DNA of 64,000 nt, from positions 62,001-126,000 of the forward strand of contig NZ_JACFTB010000005.1 of assembly GCF_014281965.1 (NCBI RefSeq), read 5' to 3'. The translations under genes were made by a program, and so were the position numbers. Shown one piece after another: positions 10,001 to 18,155 of this stretch. The stretch comes from Rhodococcus sp. BP22. Its GTDB lineage: Bacteria; Actinomycetota; Actinomycetes; Mycobacteriales; Mycobacteriaceae. The notes below the pieces were generated by a model. The model had not been told where the DNA came from. It saw only the letters and a program-made list of their open reading frames with translations, and ran no database searches. Every line of letters starts with the position of its first letter. Position 1 is the stretch's first letter.

Positions 10001-11307
10001 GAGAAGGTCAAGCCGACCAATACGAGCCCGGCGACGGCCACCATCTTGTTGTGTTCGGGGTGGGCCAGTGCGTGTCGCCATCGGTCCGTAGGTACCGATC
10101 CGGGGAGCGGCACCCTGGAGAGAAGATGTGCGAGCCCGAGCACCAACGGTATTCGAATGAGGGGCTCGAGCTTGTGCACGTTGCGCAGTGGGGCGCCCGC
10201 GGAGTCGAGGAACAGGCGCACGGAATCGGCGAAGGGGGAACTCAGATCGCCGACGTAGCCGGCTGTGAGCCCCACTAGGCCGACGAGCAATATCACTGTC
10301 AGGCGCCCGCGGGCGGGCATCGTGCGCATCGCGAGGCCGGCCATTCCGGCAGCAGCGATGACGCCGGTCGCGATGACCGCGGCCGGTTGTGTGACCAGGA
10401 TGGCGCCGGCCACGCGTTCGGGGGAGACGAACGGCGTCCAACTGCTGGTACCGCGGAGAGTTTCGGCGAGCGAGGCCCACTGCGTCGTGGTTCCCGAGGA
10501 CTCGATGTAGTCGAGGAACGGTGGGCTCATGCGCCCGAGGAGGAGTAGCGGAACGATCCACCACAGGGTGGCAAGGATGCCGAAGCCCGCCCACCAGGCG
10601 GTGAATACGGCCCATGCCCGGTTCGGTCGGTGGCACAGCACCCAGACCACCGCGACGAGGCAGGCGGCGGCTGTCGCGACGGCGTTGACGGCACCCATCA
10701 GTGCGACGGCGCATGCGGATTGGGCCGCCAGGGTTCGGGGGCTGCCCCACCGATCGCTTGATTGCGTTGCGTCCGAGTCGCTTCGGTTGAAAGCGCGCAC
10801 CACCGGTATCAACACCCACGGTGCCAGCATCATCGGCATCGTCTCGGACGAGATCGACGCGAGAGTGGTGATGACGCGTGGGGACAGTGCGAATGCGAAT
10901 GCAGCGATGAGCCGTGAGCTACGTGAGCCGATTCCCAGCGCCTCGGCCAGCCGAATGATGCCCCAGAATCCGGCGATCAACAGCAGCGCCCACCAGATGC
11001 GTTGGGTTACCCACGGCGGAATCGCGAGGATGTCACCGAGCGCAAAGAACGCGCCATGTGGGAAGAAGTAACCGTAGGCCTGGTTCTGAACCTGGCCCAG
11101 AGGTGCTTGGCTCGTCCACTGACTCGAGGCGCGCGCAAGAAATCCCAGCGGATTCTGGGAGAGATCGTACTTTGTATCCGCAACGGTGTAACCGGGGATC
11201 TGCAGGAACGAAACGAGAAACGCTAGAGCGGAGACCCCGAGCAGCCATTTACGTCCGAATCGCTCGGACGAGATCGTTCCAGCAGAGTCAGCGGCTGCCG
11301 TACTCAA
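7015..11307 (-). CDS. aftD: Alpha-(1->3)-arabinofuranosyltransferase AftD
   Basis: A 1430-residue GT-C arabinofuranosyltransferase that uses decaprenyl-phosphate arabinose to branch arabinan in arabinogalactan and lipoarabinomannan. The N-terminal third is multi-pass membrane, with the early acidic motif DTKYDLSQNP after the first helix. A long periplasmic part contains two galactose-binding/discoidin-like stretches, near residues 730-790 (VAAVVDGDLATSW) and 970-1010 (FAVTDGDDRTSW). More helices follow from about residue 1295. The length fits the family. The start is a TTG at 11307, overlapping the upstream small gene by 20 bases, which suggests coupling. It lies in the order Rv0236c-Rv0236A, as recalled for mycobacteria. 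Confidence 0.93.
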   Translation of the reverse strand: MSTAAADSAGTISSERFGRKWLLGVSALAFLVSFLQIPGYTVADTKYDLSQNPLGFLARASSQWTSQAPLGQVQNQAYGYFFPHGAFFALGDILAIPPWVTQRIWWALLLIAGFWGIIRLAEALGIGSRSSRLIAAFAFALSPRVITTLASISSETMPMMLAPWVLIPVVRAFNRSDSDATQSSDRWGSPRTLAAQSACAVALMGAVNAVATAAACLVAVVWVLCHRPNRAWAVFTAWWAGFGILATLWWIVPLLLLGRMSPPFLDYIESSGTTTQWASLAETLRGTSSWTPFVSPERVAGAILVTQPAAVIATGVIAAAGMAGLAMRTMPARGRLTVILLVGLVGLTAGYVGDLSSPFADSVRLFLDSAGAPLRNVHKLEPLIRIPLVLGLAHLLSRVPLPGSVPTDRWRHALAHPEHNKMVAVAGLVLVGLTFSTSLAWTGKLAPRGAYEAIPEYWHDAADWLTEHASGSSPDGSDAQRALIVPGAPFALQTWGLTRDEPLQALATTPWAVRDAVPLTPPGAIRALDSVQRLIADGRPSAGLADTLLGQGISYVVVRNDLDPEASRSTRPVQVHSALDGSPGLTRVARFGEDIAPGTVEGITIDGDLRPPYPAVEIYEVENPTALPASGPYTVDLDRVPIVQGGPESAARLNEQRRNGVPDPVPAGPLILASDAAAAGIPVDKVTVTDTPMNRETDFGQVDYHSSALRSSEEPRRSLNAVPDYPVNGAATVDGEWEGARITASSSASDSTQIGGTAPGSGVAAVVDGDLATSWVSNGIENALGQWLQLDFDTPVNQGLLHLRTSPGTIGDPVKWLEITTPNGSTAARIDKPGVPLTVSLPGGSTPWLRITAKSTVDGTSGGQFAISELSVEDYSNHDAPQQVSIAHRAVLPPVIAGADVQGWELSQEFPGSTGCIDTTDRIRCSSELSLPPEELGRFSRTLSVPMGTAVLPELTLRTRQSPELESLLSQPGRPVASAASDVGDLHGSAFAVTDGDDRTSWTAPTKSIEKQAGTQPTLTVNLPEPTLVDGLTLSPSLGDLPAHPTRVAVNLGDGPMVRDIDGPTTIELAPRVTDRIVISIVDWEDVLDKNSLGFVLPSPPGLAEVKVLSGGAVLGGALDANRIVTVGCDRGPIIAIAGQTVRASVTATVDEFRSGEPLKATLCEGIFPVETDALNPIPLPAGEQDVVVDPGAPFFVDGMRLRTMPVPATSATSSSPVAAETTAWTSDHREVEVSARDTDQVLVVPESNNSGWRATSPDGAVLKPIIVNGWQQGWVIPAGVDGTVTLDYPSNTWYRIGIFGGLLLLIPLALFAFRAGPRRKSAPPRPWRRSIVGVIALIAAAIVMAGITGAVVAVVLWGGTALLQRRYGTTVAARVLVSTTGIGTLTAMALLSRGPWRSTEGYIGHAYLVQFAALVAVLALAVAVTAEND

Positions 11308-11458
11308 CCTGATTGAGCAACGAAGAGTCGGCGTTGCCGGTGCGGTCGATCTCCGGACGAGTGTTGTCCGATGCTCCTGCAGTCACCCCGAGCACGACAC
11401 CGGCGCCAAGTACAGCGCCGACTACTGCAGCAATAATTCCCGGGACAGCAAACTTCAT
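11288..11458 (-). CDS. DUF2613 small secreted or membrane protein
   Basis: A 56-residue protein starting MKFAVPGIIAAVVGAVLG, with one N-terminal hydrophobic helix or signal peptide followed by a polar tail. It matches the DUF2613 family that sits immediately upstream of aftD in mycobacteria (Rv0236A, recalled). It overlaps aftD by 20 bases, so the two are probably co-translated. The ATG at 11458 is preferred over 11470 because the hydrophobic helix then begins directly. Its role is unknown. Confidence 0.85.
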   Translation of the reverse strand: MKFAVPGIIAAVVGAVLGAGVVLGVTAGASDNTRPEIDRTGNADSSLLNQVEYGSR

Positions 11459-11557
11459 CTCGGACTCCACTTTCGTCGGCAGGCATCAATGACGGCGACT
11501 TTCCCCCGTGCGCCGCTAAAGGTACCACCCGATCATCATGGTGTGACGCACTCGCAA

Positions 11558-12025
11558 CTACTTGCCGGGTGGAACTATCAGCACCGGCCGATGACTGTGG
11601 CGCAGCACATGATCTGCCACCGAACTCTGGAGCAACGAGCGAAGACCCGTGGTACCGCGGGTCCCGGTGACGATGATGTCGACGTCGAGATCGTCGGCTT
11701 TCTCCACGATGGCGCTCCAGATTGCAGTCGTGCATTCGGCGCAGTGCCCCTCCACTTCGAGTCCGGCTTCGCCGGCAAGGCGAATGCCCTCTTCGTTGAT
11801 CGCTTTCGCGTCGGTCAGTGCCACGTCCTCGGTTTCGTCGTCGGCCACCCACTCGGGTTGCATGACGCCGGAGAGTCCGGACATGCGCGCCGCTTGCCGA
11901 ACCATCGGCTCCCACGCGGTGACGACGATGGCACGCTTCGTCATGAGAAAACGGCCGGCGTAATCGATGGCTCGTTTGGCGTTGTCCGAGCCGTCGTACG
12001 CGATGAGTATCAGATCTGCAGGCAT
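11558..12025 (-). CDS. Universal stress protein (UspA family)
   Basis: A 155-residue single USP domain. It starts LILIAYDGSDNAKRAIDYA (the beta1-alpha1 motif with the conserved Asp) and ends with the nucleotide-binding signature IIVTGTRGTTGLRSLLQSS followed by SHRPVLIVPPGK. The G-x2-G-x9-G-S/T pattern suggests ATP binding. An AGGAGGAG ribosome site precedes the ATG at 12025. It is divergent from lpqI across about 90 bases and follows the envelope cluster without overlap. As far as I recall it is not part of the mycobacterial aftD locus. Confidence 0.92.
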   Translation of the reverse strand: MPADLILIAYDGSDNAKRAIDYAGRFLMTKRAIVVTAWEPMVRQAARMSGLSGVMQPEWVADDETEDVALTDAKAINEEGIRLAGEAGLEVEGHCAECTTAIWSAIVEKADDLDVDIIVTGTRGTTGLRSLLQSSVADHVLRHSHRPVLIVPPGK

Positions 12026-12116
12026 CCTTCTCCTCCTGGTGAGCTCGTATTCGAAGGTTATCGCGTCGAGGTCGCCGATCGCGGCGCTACGGCCACCTCG
12101 GCTACCGTTGAGAACC

Positions 12117-13289
12117 ATGATGAAGTTCCGCTCGCCCGTGCCCATAGCCGTGTTGGTGCTGGGGGTCGGTTTCACCGCCGGTTGCGGGAGCACCGCAGAA
12201 CCGGAGACCGTAGCTGCACCGTCTGTCGCAGCAGCACCGTCCGCGACATCGGTGTCGCCGGAGGCTACGACGCCTGCACCGCCGCCTGATCCTTGTGCGG
12301 CGTTCGTCGGGTCGTTGACCGAGCGGCAGCGTCTCGCGCAACTACTGACGGTCGGCGTCACCGGGACCGACGATGCGGTGAACATCGTGGCGACGGAGCA
12401 GGTCGGGGGCATCTTTATCGGTAGCTGGACGGATTCGCAGACGCTGGCCAACCGCGAGGTGCCCCGGATTGCTGCTGCCGCTGCCGTGTCGCCGATGGTG
12501 ACCATCGACGAAGAGGGAGGTCGAGTGTCACGGGTGGAGGATCTGCTGGGAAGTGATCCATCCGCACGCGAGACTGCCCGGACGATGTCGGTGGACGAGA
12601 CCTATCGCATGGCGCTCGAACGGGGGCGTGGGTTGAAGGATCTCGGCGTCACCGTCGACTACGCACCGGTGGTCGATGTCAGTAGTCAGCCGGACGACTC
12701 GGTGATCGGTGATCGCTCGTATTCTTCCGATCCGAACGAGGTGATCGCGTATGCGGGTGCCTACGCTCAGGGTCTCCGCGATGCCGGAATCGGGCCTGTC
12801 CTCAAGCACTTTCCTGGGCATGGCTCCGGTTCCGGTGATTCGCACACCGGTGAAGTCACGACGCCTCCGCTCGATCAGCTTCGGCAGTCCGATCTCGTTC
12901 CGTACACCGCACTGTCACAGACCGGTGTCGGCATCATGGTCGGTCATCTGGATGTACCGGGACTGACCGATCCTGGTGTGCCTGCGAGTATCAGCCCGGC
13001 AGCGATGGCACTGCTGCGCGGCGGTGTCGGTTACGGCGCGAGCCCGTTCACGGGGCCGATTTTCACCGACGATCTTTCCGGCATGGCTGCGATCACCGAC
13101 AGGCTCGGTATCGTGGCGGCCGTCGAGGCGGCGCTGGTCGCGGGTGCTGACATCGCGCTGTGGCTGACCACCGACGACGTCCCACAGGTTTTGGATAATC
13201 TAGAGAATGCGGTTGCCACCGGAAGATTGCCTGCACCGCAGGTCGACGCATCTGCAGCCACGGTCGCACGGTTCAAGGGCGCCTGCTAG
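12117..13289 (+). CDS. lpqI: LpqI-type GH3 beta-N-acetylglucosaminidase lipoprotein
   Basis: A 390-residue exported glycoside hydrolase family 3 protein. A signal peptide with a lipobox-like FTAGC around residues 19-23 predicts lipid attachment. The NagZ/GH3 signature KHFPGHGSGSGDSHTG is present, with its catalytic Asp/His dyad, and IFTDDLSGMAAI carries the likely nucleophile Asp. These enzymes release GlcNAc in peptidoglycan recycling. Two adjacent ATGs (12117 and 12120) could start it; a TACCGT hexamer at 12103-12108 just upstream suggests a leaderless transcript. It corresponds to Rv0237 in order (recalled), followed by the TetR gene as there. Confidence 0.9.
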   Translation: MMKFRSPVPIAVLVLGVGFTAGCGSTAEPETVAAPSVAAAPSATSVSPEATTPAPPPDPCAAFVGSLTERQRLAQLLTVGVTGTDDAVNIVATEQVGGIFIGSWTDSQTLANREVPRIAAAAAVSPMVTIDEEGGRVSRVEDLLGSDPSARETARTMSVDETYRMALERGRGLKDLGVTVDYAPVVDVSSQPDDSVIGDRSYSSDPNEVIAYAGAYAQGLRDAGIGPVLKHFPGHGSGSGDSHTGEVTTPPLDQLRQSDLVPYTALSQTGVGIMVGHLDVPGLTDPGVPASISPAAMALLRGGVGYGASPFTGPIFTDDLSGMAAITDRLGIVAAVEAALVAGADIALWLTTDDVPQVLDNLENAVATGRLPAPQVDASAATVARFKGAC

Positions 13290-13317
13290 CTTCGCCACGG
13301 AAGCAAATGCGGCCATT

Positions 13318-13333
13318 CTTACCGTGGAGTAAG
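13318..13333. promoter_or_regulatory. Palindromic operator, site A (tetR promoter)
   Basis: The inverted repeat CTTAC-N6-GTAAG lies 32 bases before the TetR-family gene. It shares its layout with the palindromes before fadA2/fabG4 (16328) and fadE5 (23807, 23868). Position next to a TetR gene suggests autoregulation; that is inference. Confidence 0.65.
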
Positions 13334-13364
13334 ATTATTGGTTCGACCTTGGTTTGGAGGACAC

Positions 13365-13970
13365 ATGGCTGGCGGCACCAAGCGATTGCCCCGCGCCGTC
13401 CGTGAGCAGCAGATGCTCGATGCGGCAGTGGATGTGTTCTCCGACAACGGTTTCCATGAAACTTCGATGGATGCAATTGCGAAGAGGGCTGCGATTTCGA
13501 AGCCCATGCTCTACCTCTACTACGGCTCCAAAGACGAACTGTTCGCCGCGTGTATCCATCGGGAAGGCGTCAAATTCGTCGAGGCGATGACTCCGGCGGC
13601 TGATCCGACGCTGACACCTCGCGAGCAACTGCGTCGCGCATTGCTCGGGTTTCTCGGTTTCGTCGGAGATCACCGGAAGTCCTGGATGGTGCTCTACCGG
13701 CAGGCGATCGGTCAGACTGCTTTCGCCTCGCAGGTTCAGACCAGCCGAGATCGACTCATCGAGCTGACGGCCGGTCTGTTGGAGATGAGTACGAAGGACC
13801 CGGATGAGGGCCAGAACTACACTCTGATGGCAGTGGCGTTGGTGGGTGCGGGTGAGGCAGTGGCCGATCGTGTCGCCGGCGGTGAGATCGAGGTCGACGC
13901 GGCTGCCGATCTGCTCGAGAATCTTGCATGGCGAGGTCTGGCAGGTAAGAAGTCCGCTACCAACGCATAG
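13365..13970 (+). CDS. TetR-family transcriptional regulator
   Basis: A 201-residue TetR repressor. The N-terminal DNA-binding helix-turn-helix spans about residues 10-55 (AVDVFSDNGFHETSMDAIAK then SKPMLYLYYGSKDELF), and a helical ligand domain follows. The ATG at 13365 has GGAGG five bases upstream. It matches Rv0238 in position (recalled). The palindrome at 13318-13333 in its promoter resembles sites before neighbouring fatty-acyl genes, so it is a candidate local regulator of htdX-fabG4, fadA2 and fadE5. The ligand may be an acyl-CoA, but nothing in the sequence proves this. Confidence 0.9.
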   Translation: MAGGTKRLPRAVREQQMLDAAVDVFSDNGFHETSMDAIAKRAAISKPMLYLYYGSKDELFAACIHREGVKFVEAMTPAADPTLTPREQLRRALLGFLGFVGDHRKSWMVLYRQAIGQTAFASQVQTSRDRLIELTAGLLEMSTKDPDEGQNYTLMAVALVGAGEAVADRVAGGEIEVDAAADLLENLAWRGLAGKKSATNA

Positions 13971-13986
13971 ACCCTCGCTTGGGCAC

Positions 13987-14024
13987 GAAACAGCCCCTAC
14001 GTTCGCTCACGTAGGGGCTGTTTC
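13987..14024. terminator. Bidirectional hairpin terminator
   Basis: A perfect 15-bp stem (GAAACAGCCCCTACG and complement) with an 8-base loop, placed between the convergent tetR and htdX genes. It ends close to the htdX stop codon. Confidence 0.85.
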
Positions 14025-14026
14025 GG

Positions 14027-14884
14027 TTACCGCAGTGTCGCGGTGAGGTGCGGGTATCCCTTTTTGGGGTTCAGTAGCGAGAGGTCCCAACCGGTGCCGA
14101 CGGATTCGGCGTACAGGTTCATGGTTGCGGGCAGCACGATCGGCTTGCCGAACCGCACGCTGTAGGTGACCTTCTCAGGAATCCGGCCCTCGATGATTTG
14201 CAATGCCGCAGCCGCACTCCACATTCCATGCGCGATGGTCTTCGGGAATCCGAATGCCTTTGCGCCGAGCGTGGATACGTGAATCGGATTGCGATCGCCC
14301 GATATCGATGCATACTTGCTGATCGTCTTCTGATCGACTCGAAGGGTGCGGGTCGGGGGCGGTGGCACCTCGTCGGCAGGCGGGGCTTCACGGAGCTCGC
14401 CGGACAGTGAGGTCTTCTGCAAGCTCAGGAAGCTCGAGGTCTGCTTCCAGACGAGTTCGCGTCCGACGCTTACTTCACTGATCAGGTCGACCAGCAGGCC
14501 CTTGCGGTGCTCGCGCAGGTTCTCCGCGTGCACTCGAATGTCCAGTGGCTCCGAGGCAGAGATCGGACGAAACGCCTCGATGACGTTCTCCGCATGCACC
14601 GAACCGATCGCCGCAAACGGAAAGCCCTTGGACACCATCAGTTTCATGACCGTCGGGAAGACGAGCGTGAACGGATACGTGATGGGCAGGATGTCACCGA
14701 AGCGTAATCCGGTGGCCCTGCAGTAACCGGCGAGATTGTCGGGATCGACTCGCAGGCCGCGGAGTTCGAACTCGGTGGACGGCACCGAAGACGACTTCGA
14801 CCCGAGAAACGGCAACACGCCACGCGCCGCCGCGGTGTAGATCTCCGAAATCTTGGGTTGCTCCGAGAGCTTGACGACGCTCAT
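14027..14884 (-). CDS. htdX: (3R)-hydroxyacyl thioester dehydratase HtdX (MaoC-like)
   Basis: A 285-residue double hot-dog MaoC-type dehydratase. The C-terminal half holds the R-specific hydratase 2 motif [20 protein letters not shown] with its catalytic Asp and His, followed by AHGMW. It dehydrates or hydrates (3R)-hydroxyacyl thioesters in acyl-chain metabolism. Its ATG overlaps the fabG4 stop by 4 bases, so the pair is translationally coupled, as for Rv0241c-Rv0242c in mycobacteria (recalled). Pairing with a ketoreductase fits sequential reduction and dehydration. The strong terminator at 13987 closes the operon. Confidence 0.92.
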   Translation of the reverse strand: MSVVKLSEQPKISEIYTAAARGVLPFLGSKSSSVPSTEFELRGLRVDPDNLAGYCRATGLRFGDILPITYPFTLVFPTVMKLMVSKGFPFAAIGSVHAENVIEAFRPISASEPLDIRVHAENLREHRKGLLVDLISEVSVGRELVWKQTSSFLSLQKTSLSGELREAPPADEVPPPPTRTLRVDQKTISKYASISGDRNPIHVSTLGAKAFGFPKTIAHGMWSAAAALQIIEGRIPEKVTYSVRFGKPIVLPATMNLYAESVGTGWDLSLLNPKKGYPHLTATLR

Positions 14885-16227
14885 GCGCCGAGGAGGCTCT
14901 GACCGCAGACGCGGACGATCTGCCCGGTGACGGCGTTCGACGCGGGAGAAGCGAAGTACGACACCAGTTCAGCGACGTCGACGGTCTGGCCGCCCTGGAG
15001 CAGCGAGCTCATCCGTCGCCCGGCCTCGCGGGTGGCGAACGGGATGGCGGCGGTCATCGCGGTTTCGATGAATCCGGGTGCGACGGCGTTGATGGTGATC
15101 GACTTGGCGGCGAGAACGGGGGCCGAGGCCTGAACAAGGCCGATGACGCCTGCCTTGGACGTGCCGTAGTTGGTCTGGCCGCGGTTGCCGGCGATGCCTG
15201 CGATGGAGGAGACGTCGACTACGCGTCCGCCTTCCTTGAGTGCGCCGACCTTCACCAGGTGATCGGTGATGCGCTGTGGTGCAGCCAGATTCACGCCGAT
15301 GACGGAGTTCCAGCGACTCTCGTCCATGTTGGCCAGCGTCTTGTCGCGGGTGATGCCGGCGTTGTGGACGATGATGTCGGCGCCGCCGTGACGCTCGAGC
15401 AGGTGCTTGGCGAGCACCTCGGCGGCGTCGGGTGCGGTGACATCGAGTGCCAGCGAGGTGCCGCCGACCTTGTTTGCGGTCTCGGACAATGCCTCACCGG
15501 CGGCGGGGATGTCTGCGGCGATGACGTGTGCGCCATCGCGCGCCAGCACCTCGGCGATGGTGGCGCCGATGCCGCGGGCCGCACCGGTGACTACTGCGAC
15601 CTTGCCGGCAAGTGGCTTGTCCCAGGATTCGGGTGCGGTGGAATCGGCGTCGCCGACGACGATGACCTGGCCGTCGACGAAGGCCGACTTGGCGGACAGC
15701 AGGAAGCGCAGGGTGGATTCGAGTCCGGAAAGCCCGGTCGATGCGTCGGGGGAGATGTAGACCAGCTGAGCCGTCGCGCCGCGTTTGACCTCTTTGCCGA
15801 CGCTGCGGGTGAAGCCTTCGAGGGCGCGCTGGGCGATGTGCTCGTCGACGTTTGCCGTCTTCTCCGGTGTCGTACCGATGACGACGACGCGTGCCGAGGG
15901 CGCGAGGTTGCGGATGACGGGCTGGAAGAACTGGAAGAGCTGCTCGAGCTCGGCGACGTTACCGATGCCGGTGGCGTCGAAGACCAGCGCGCCGTACTTG
16001 GCGTCGTTGGCCTGTGCCTGCGGGTAGTCGGAGAGGAGTTCGCGCAGTGGCTCGACGAGTCGGCCGTTGCCGCCGATGAGGACGGGTCCTGCCAGGGGCG
16101 GTTCGCCTGCCTTGTACCGACGCAGCTTCTCGGGCTGCGGCAGACCTGCCTGCTTGGCGATGAATGCTCCAGGCGCGGACGCCAAGAACGTTGAGTAGAG
16201 GTCTGGGGCTCCCTTGGTGGCTGCCAC
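14881..16227 (-). CDS. fabG4: 3-oxoacyl-ACP/CoA reductase FabG4 (HMW FabG)
   Basis: A 448-residue high-molecular-weight FabG. The N-terminal 200 residues form a flavodoxin-like non-catalytic domain, and the C-terminal SDR domain has the nucleotide-binding [14 protein letters not shown], a catalytic Ser in VSSIAG and Tyr/Lys in NYGTSKAG. It uses NADH or NADPH to reduce 3-oxoacyl thioesters. It is first in a two-gene operon with htdX and divergent from fadA2 across 164 bases holding a perfect palindrome at 16328-16343. Product and order match Rv0242c (recalled). Confidence 0.93.
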   Translation of the reverse strand: MAATKGAPDLYSTFLASAPGAFIAKQAGLPQPEKLRRYKAGEPPLAGPVLIGGNGRLVEPLRELLSDYPQAQANDAKYGALVFDATGIGNVAELEQLFQFFQPVIRNLAPSARVVVIGTTPEKTANVDEHIAQRALEGFTRSVGKEVKRGATAQLVYISPDASTGLSGLESTLRFLLSAKSAFVDGQVIVVGDADSTAPESWDKPLAGKVAVVTGAARGIGATIAEVLARDGAHVIAADIPAAGEALSETANKVGGTSLALDVTAPDAAEVLAKHLLERHGGADIIVHNAGITRDKTLANMDESRWNSVIGVNLAAPQRITDHLVKVGALKEGGRVVDVSSIAGIAGNRGQTNYGTSKAGVIGLVQASAPVLAAKSITINAVAPGFIETAMTAAIPFATREAGRRMSSLLQGGQTVDVAELVSYFASPASNAVTGQIVRVCGQSLLGA

Positions 16228-16327
16228 TTGTCCTACCTTTCACTTGGCGCCTTCGTACGCCCGCGTGCACGCTCGATGATGGGCGCACGCACGGGCGCGA
16301 AGCGCGCGACCGGGTGTCGACAACCAA

Positions 16328-16343
16328 CTTACTCGCCAGTAAG
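16328..16343. promoter_or_regulatory. Palindromic operator, site B (fabG4/fadA2 promoter region)
   Basis: CTTACTCGCCAGTAAG: two perfect 6-bp arms around CGCC. It lies between the divergent fabG4 and fadA2 genes and could control both. It is the best match of the family of sites seen at 13318, 21166, 23807 and 23868. Confidence 0.75.
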
Positions 16344-16391
16344 ATGAAACTCCACCAAGGCCTTTTTCCGCCGCATGTTGGGAGACCACAA

Positions 16392-17690
16392 GTGACAAGC
16401 AAGCAACTACGACCGGTCGCAATCGTCGGTGGCAATCGCATTCCGTTCGCTCGCTCGGACAAGAAGTATGCGCGGGCATCCAACCAGGACATGCTCACCG
16501 CAACTATCGACGGCCTGGTCAGCAGGTTCAATCTGCAAGGAGAGCGCCTCGGCCTCGTCGCTGCGGGCGCGGTACTCAAGCACAGCCGGGATTTCAATCT
16601 CACTCGCGAAACCGTTCTCGGTAGCGCGTTGAGTCCGTACACCCCCGCCTACGACCTGCAGCAGGCATGCGGGACGGGTCTGCAGACCATCGTGGCCGTC
16701 GGTGATGCCATCGCGGCCGGGCGCATCGATTCCGGTATCGGCGGCGGTGTCGACACCACCTCCGATGCACCCATCGCAGTCGGCGACGACCTGCGCGAGT
16801 TCTTGCTTTCGCTCAACCGCGCGAAGTCGGCCACCGATCGACTCAAGTTGCTCGGCAATGTTCGACCGTCGATGCTGGGGATCGAGATCCCTCGCAACGG
16901 AGAGCCGCGTACCGGTATGTCCATGGGTGACCATGCGGCGATCACGGCGAAAGAATTCGGCATCCGCCGCGAGGACCAGGACGAACTGGCCGCCGCGAGC
17001 CACCAGAACATGGCTGCCGCCTACGACCGTGGCTTCTTCGACGACCTGGTGACGCCGTTCCTCGGTCTCACCCGCGATGACAACCTGCGGCCGGGATCGA
17101 CCGTGGAGAAACTCTCGACGCTGAAGCCGGTCTTCGGGACCAAGCTGGGCGACGCGACCATGACGGCCGGCAACTCGACGCCTCTCACCGATGGTGCTTC
17201 GGCGGCGTTGCTGTCGACGGACGAGTGGGCCGCCGAGCGCAACTTGCCCGTTCTCGCGCACCTGGTGGATTCGGAAACTGCTGCCGTCGATTACATCCAC
17301 GGCAACGGTTCGTACACGGACGGCCTGTTGATGGCCCCGACGTACGCAATTCCGCGCCTACTGGCCCGTAACGGGCTTACACTTCAAGACTTCGATTACT
17401 ACGAGATTCACGAGGCGTTCGCATCCGTCGTGCTCGCGACGCTGCAGGCGTTCGAGAGCGAGGAGTATTGCAAGGCGCGTCTCGGCTTGGACGGTGCGCT
17501 CGGTTCCATCGATCGCAGCAAGCTCAACGTCAACGGTTCCTCGCTCGCGGCGGGTCACCCGTTCGCTGCCACCGGTGGTCGTATCGTCGCGTCGCTGGCC
17601 AAGATGCTCGCGGAGAAGGGTTCGGGCCGTGGCCTGATCTCCATTTGTGCCGCCGGCGGCCAAGGCGTCACCGCAATCATCGAGCGCTGA
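16392..17690 (+). CDS. fadA2: Acetyl-CoA acetyltransferase (thiolase) FadA2
   Basis: A 432-residue thiolase. The acyl-enzyme Cys is near residue 93 in QQACGTGLQT, the His base in YEIHEAFA near 340, and the second Cys in SICAAGGQG near the C-terminus; the motif NVNGSSLAAGHPFAATG is also intact. It catalyses thiolytic cleavage or condensation of acyl-CoAs. The start is a GTG at 16392 with GGGAG upstream; longer frames running back through the promoter palindrome are not credible. It matches Rv0243 in order (recalled) and is divergent from fabG4. Confidence 0.93.
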   Translation: MTSKQLRPVAIVGGNRIPFARSDKKYARASNQDMLTATIDGLVSRFNLQGERLGLVAAGAVLKHSRDFNLTRETVLGSALSPYTPAYDLQQACGTGLQTIVAVGDAIAAGRIDSGIGGGVDTTSDAPIAVGDDLREFLLSLNRAKSATDRLKLLGNVRPSMLGIEIPRNGEPRTGMSMGDHAAITAKEFGIRREDQDELAAASHQNMAAAYDRGFFDDLVTPFLGLTRDDNLRPGSTVEKLSTLKPVFGTKLGDATMTAGNSTPLTDGASAALLSTDEWAAERNLPVLAHLVDSETAAVDYIHGNGSYTDGLLMAPTYAIPRLLARNGLTLQDFDYYEIHEAFASVVLATLQAFESEEYCKARLGLDGALGSIDRSKLNVNGSSLAAGHPFAATGGRIVASLAKMLAEKGSGRGLISICAAGGQGVTAIIER

Positions 17691-17715
17691 ACAAGCACTC
17701 GATCAACTGGGGGAA

Positions 17716-17761
17716 CGATCGGCAGATCTGTCACATGAGGGGTTGACGGATCTGCCGATCG
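17716..17761. terminator. Terminator hairpin after fadA2
   Basis: An 18-base inverted repeat (arms 17716-17733 and 17744-17761, CGATCGGCAGATC core) with a single G-T wobble and a 10-base loop, starting about 25 bases after the fadA2 stop. There is no T tract, which is usual in high-GC actinobacteria. Confidence 0.7.
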
Positions 17762-18000
17762 GCACGGCTCGATTTACTGGGATCTACCAAAGTCGTCAGA
17801 TCCAGGAGCTGACCGGTCGTGTTCTCTCCGATCCCCAGAACCGGTTGCTGTTGACCTTGGCCCTGGTGAAGACCGGCCACTGGGCGAGGGCAGTGGACCC
17901 CGGACACAGGTGAGAATCCCGCGTTCATTCAAGTGAATGAACAGCAGAGTTTTTCGAAGCAGGGTTGTAACGCTTCACAAAGATCGCCGATACTCGTAGT

Positions 18001-18047
18001 GGCTCCGTACTGCTGCCCGACCCCCGACCCGGCAGCGGTGCGGAGCC
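18001..18047. other. Strong hairpin upstream of the VanW-family gene
   Basis: Arms 18001-18017 and 18031-18047 pair along 17 bases if G-U wobbles are allowed (GGCTCCG with CGGAGCC outside, GCTGCC with GGCAGC inside), around a C-rich 13-base loop. It may be a structured 5' leader of the downstream gene, a second terminator, or an unrecognised small RNA. Confidence 0.45.
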
Positions 18048-18155
18048 TCCTACGTCTCGATCGAGGTGGCTCGACATCTCCGCGTCGATAGCGGATGCGT
18101 AAGCTCGGGCACGACAGTCGATCGAAATCGGTGGGGGTTGTGGGAGGGCTTGAAC

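Larger units (their letters stand above)
17691..18155. other. Intergenic stretch between fadA2 and the VanW gene
   Basis: About 465 bases without a convincing gene. It contains the fadA2 terminator hairpin (17716-17761), a run GTAACGCTTCACAAAG near 17970, and a second strong hairpin at 18001-18047. The rest shows no recognisable element. Confidence 0.6.

Noticed and set aside
15259..16194. A 311-codon plus-strand frame opposite fabG4
   Set aside because: Mirror of the fabG4 codon pattern with no motif of its own.
18001..18047. 6C small RNA
   Set aside because: Only one hairpin with five Cs in a row is present, whereas 6C RNA has two C-rich hairpins; the match is not good enough.
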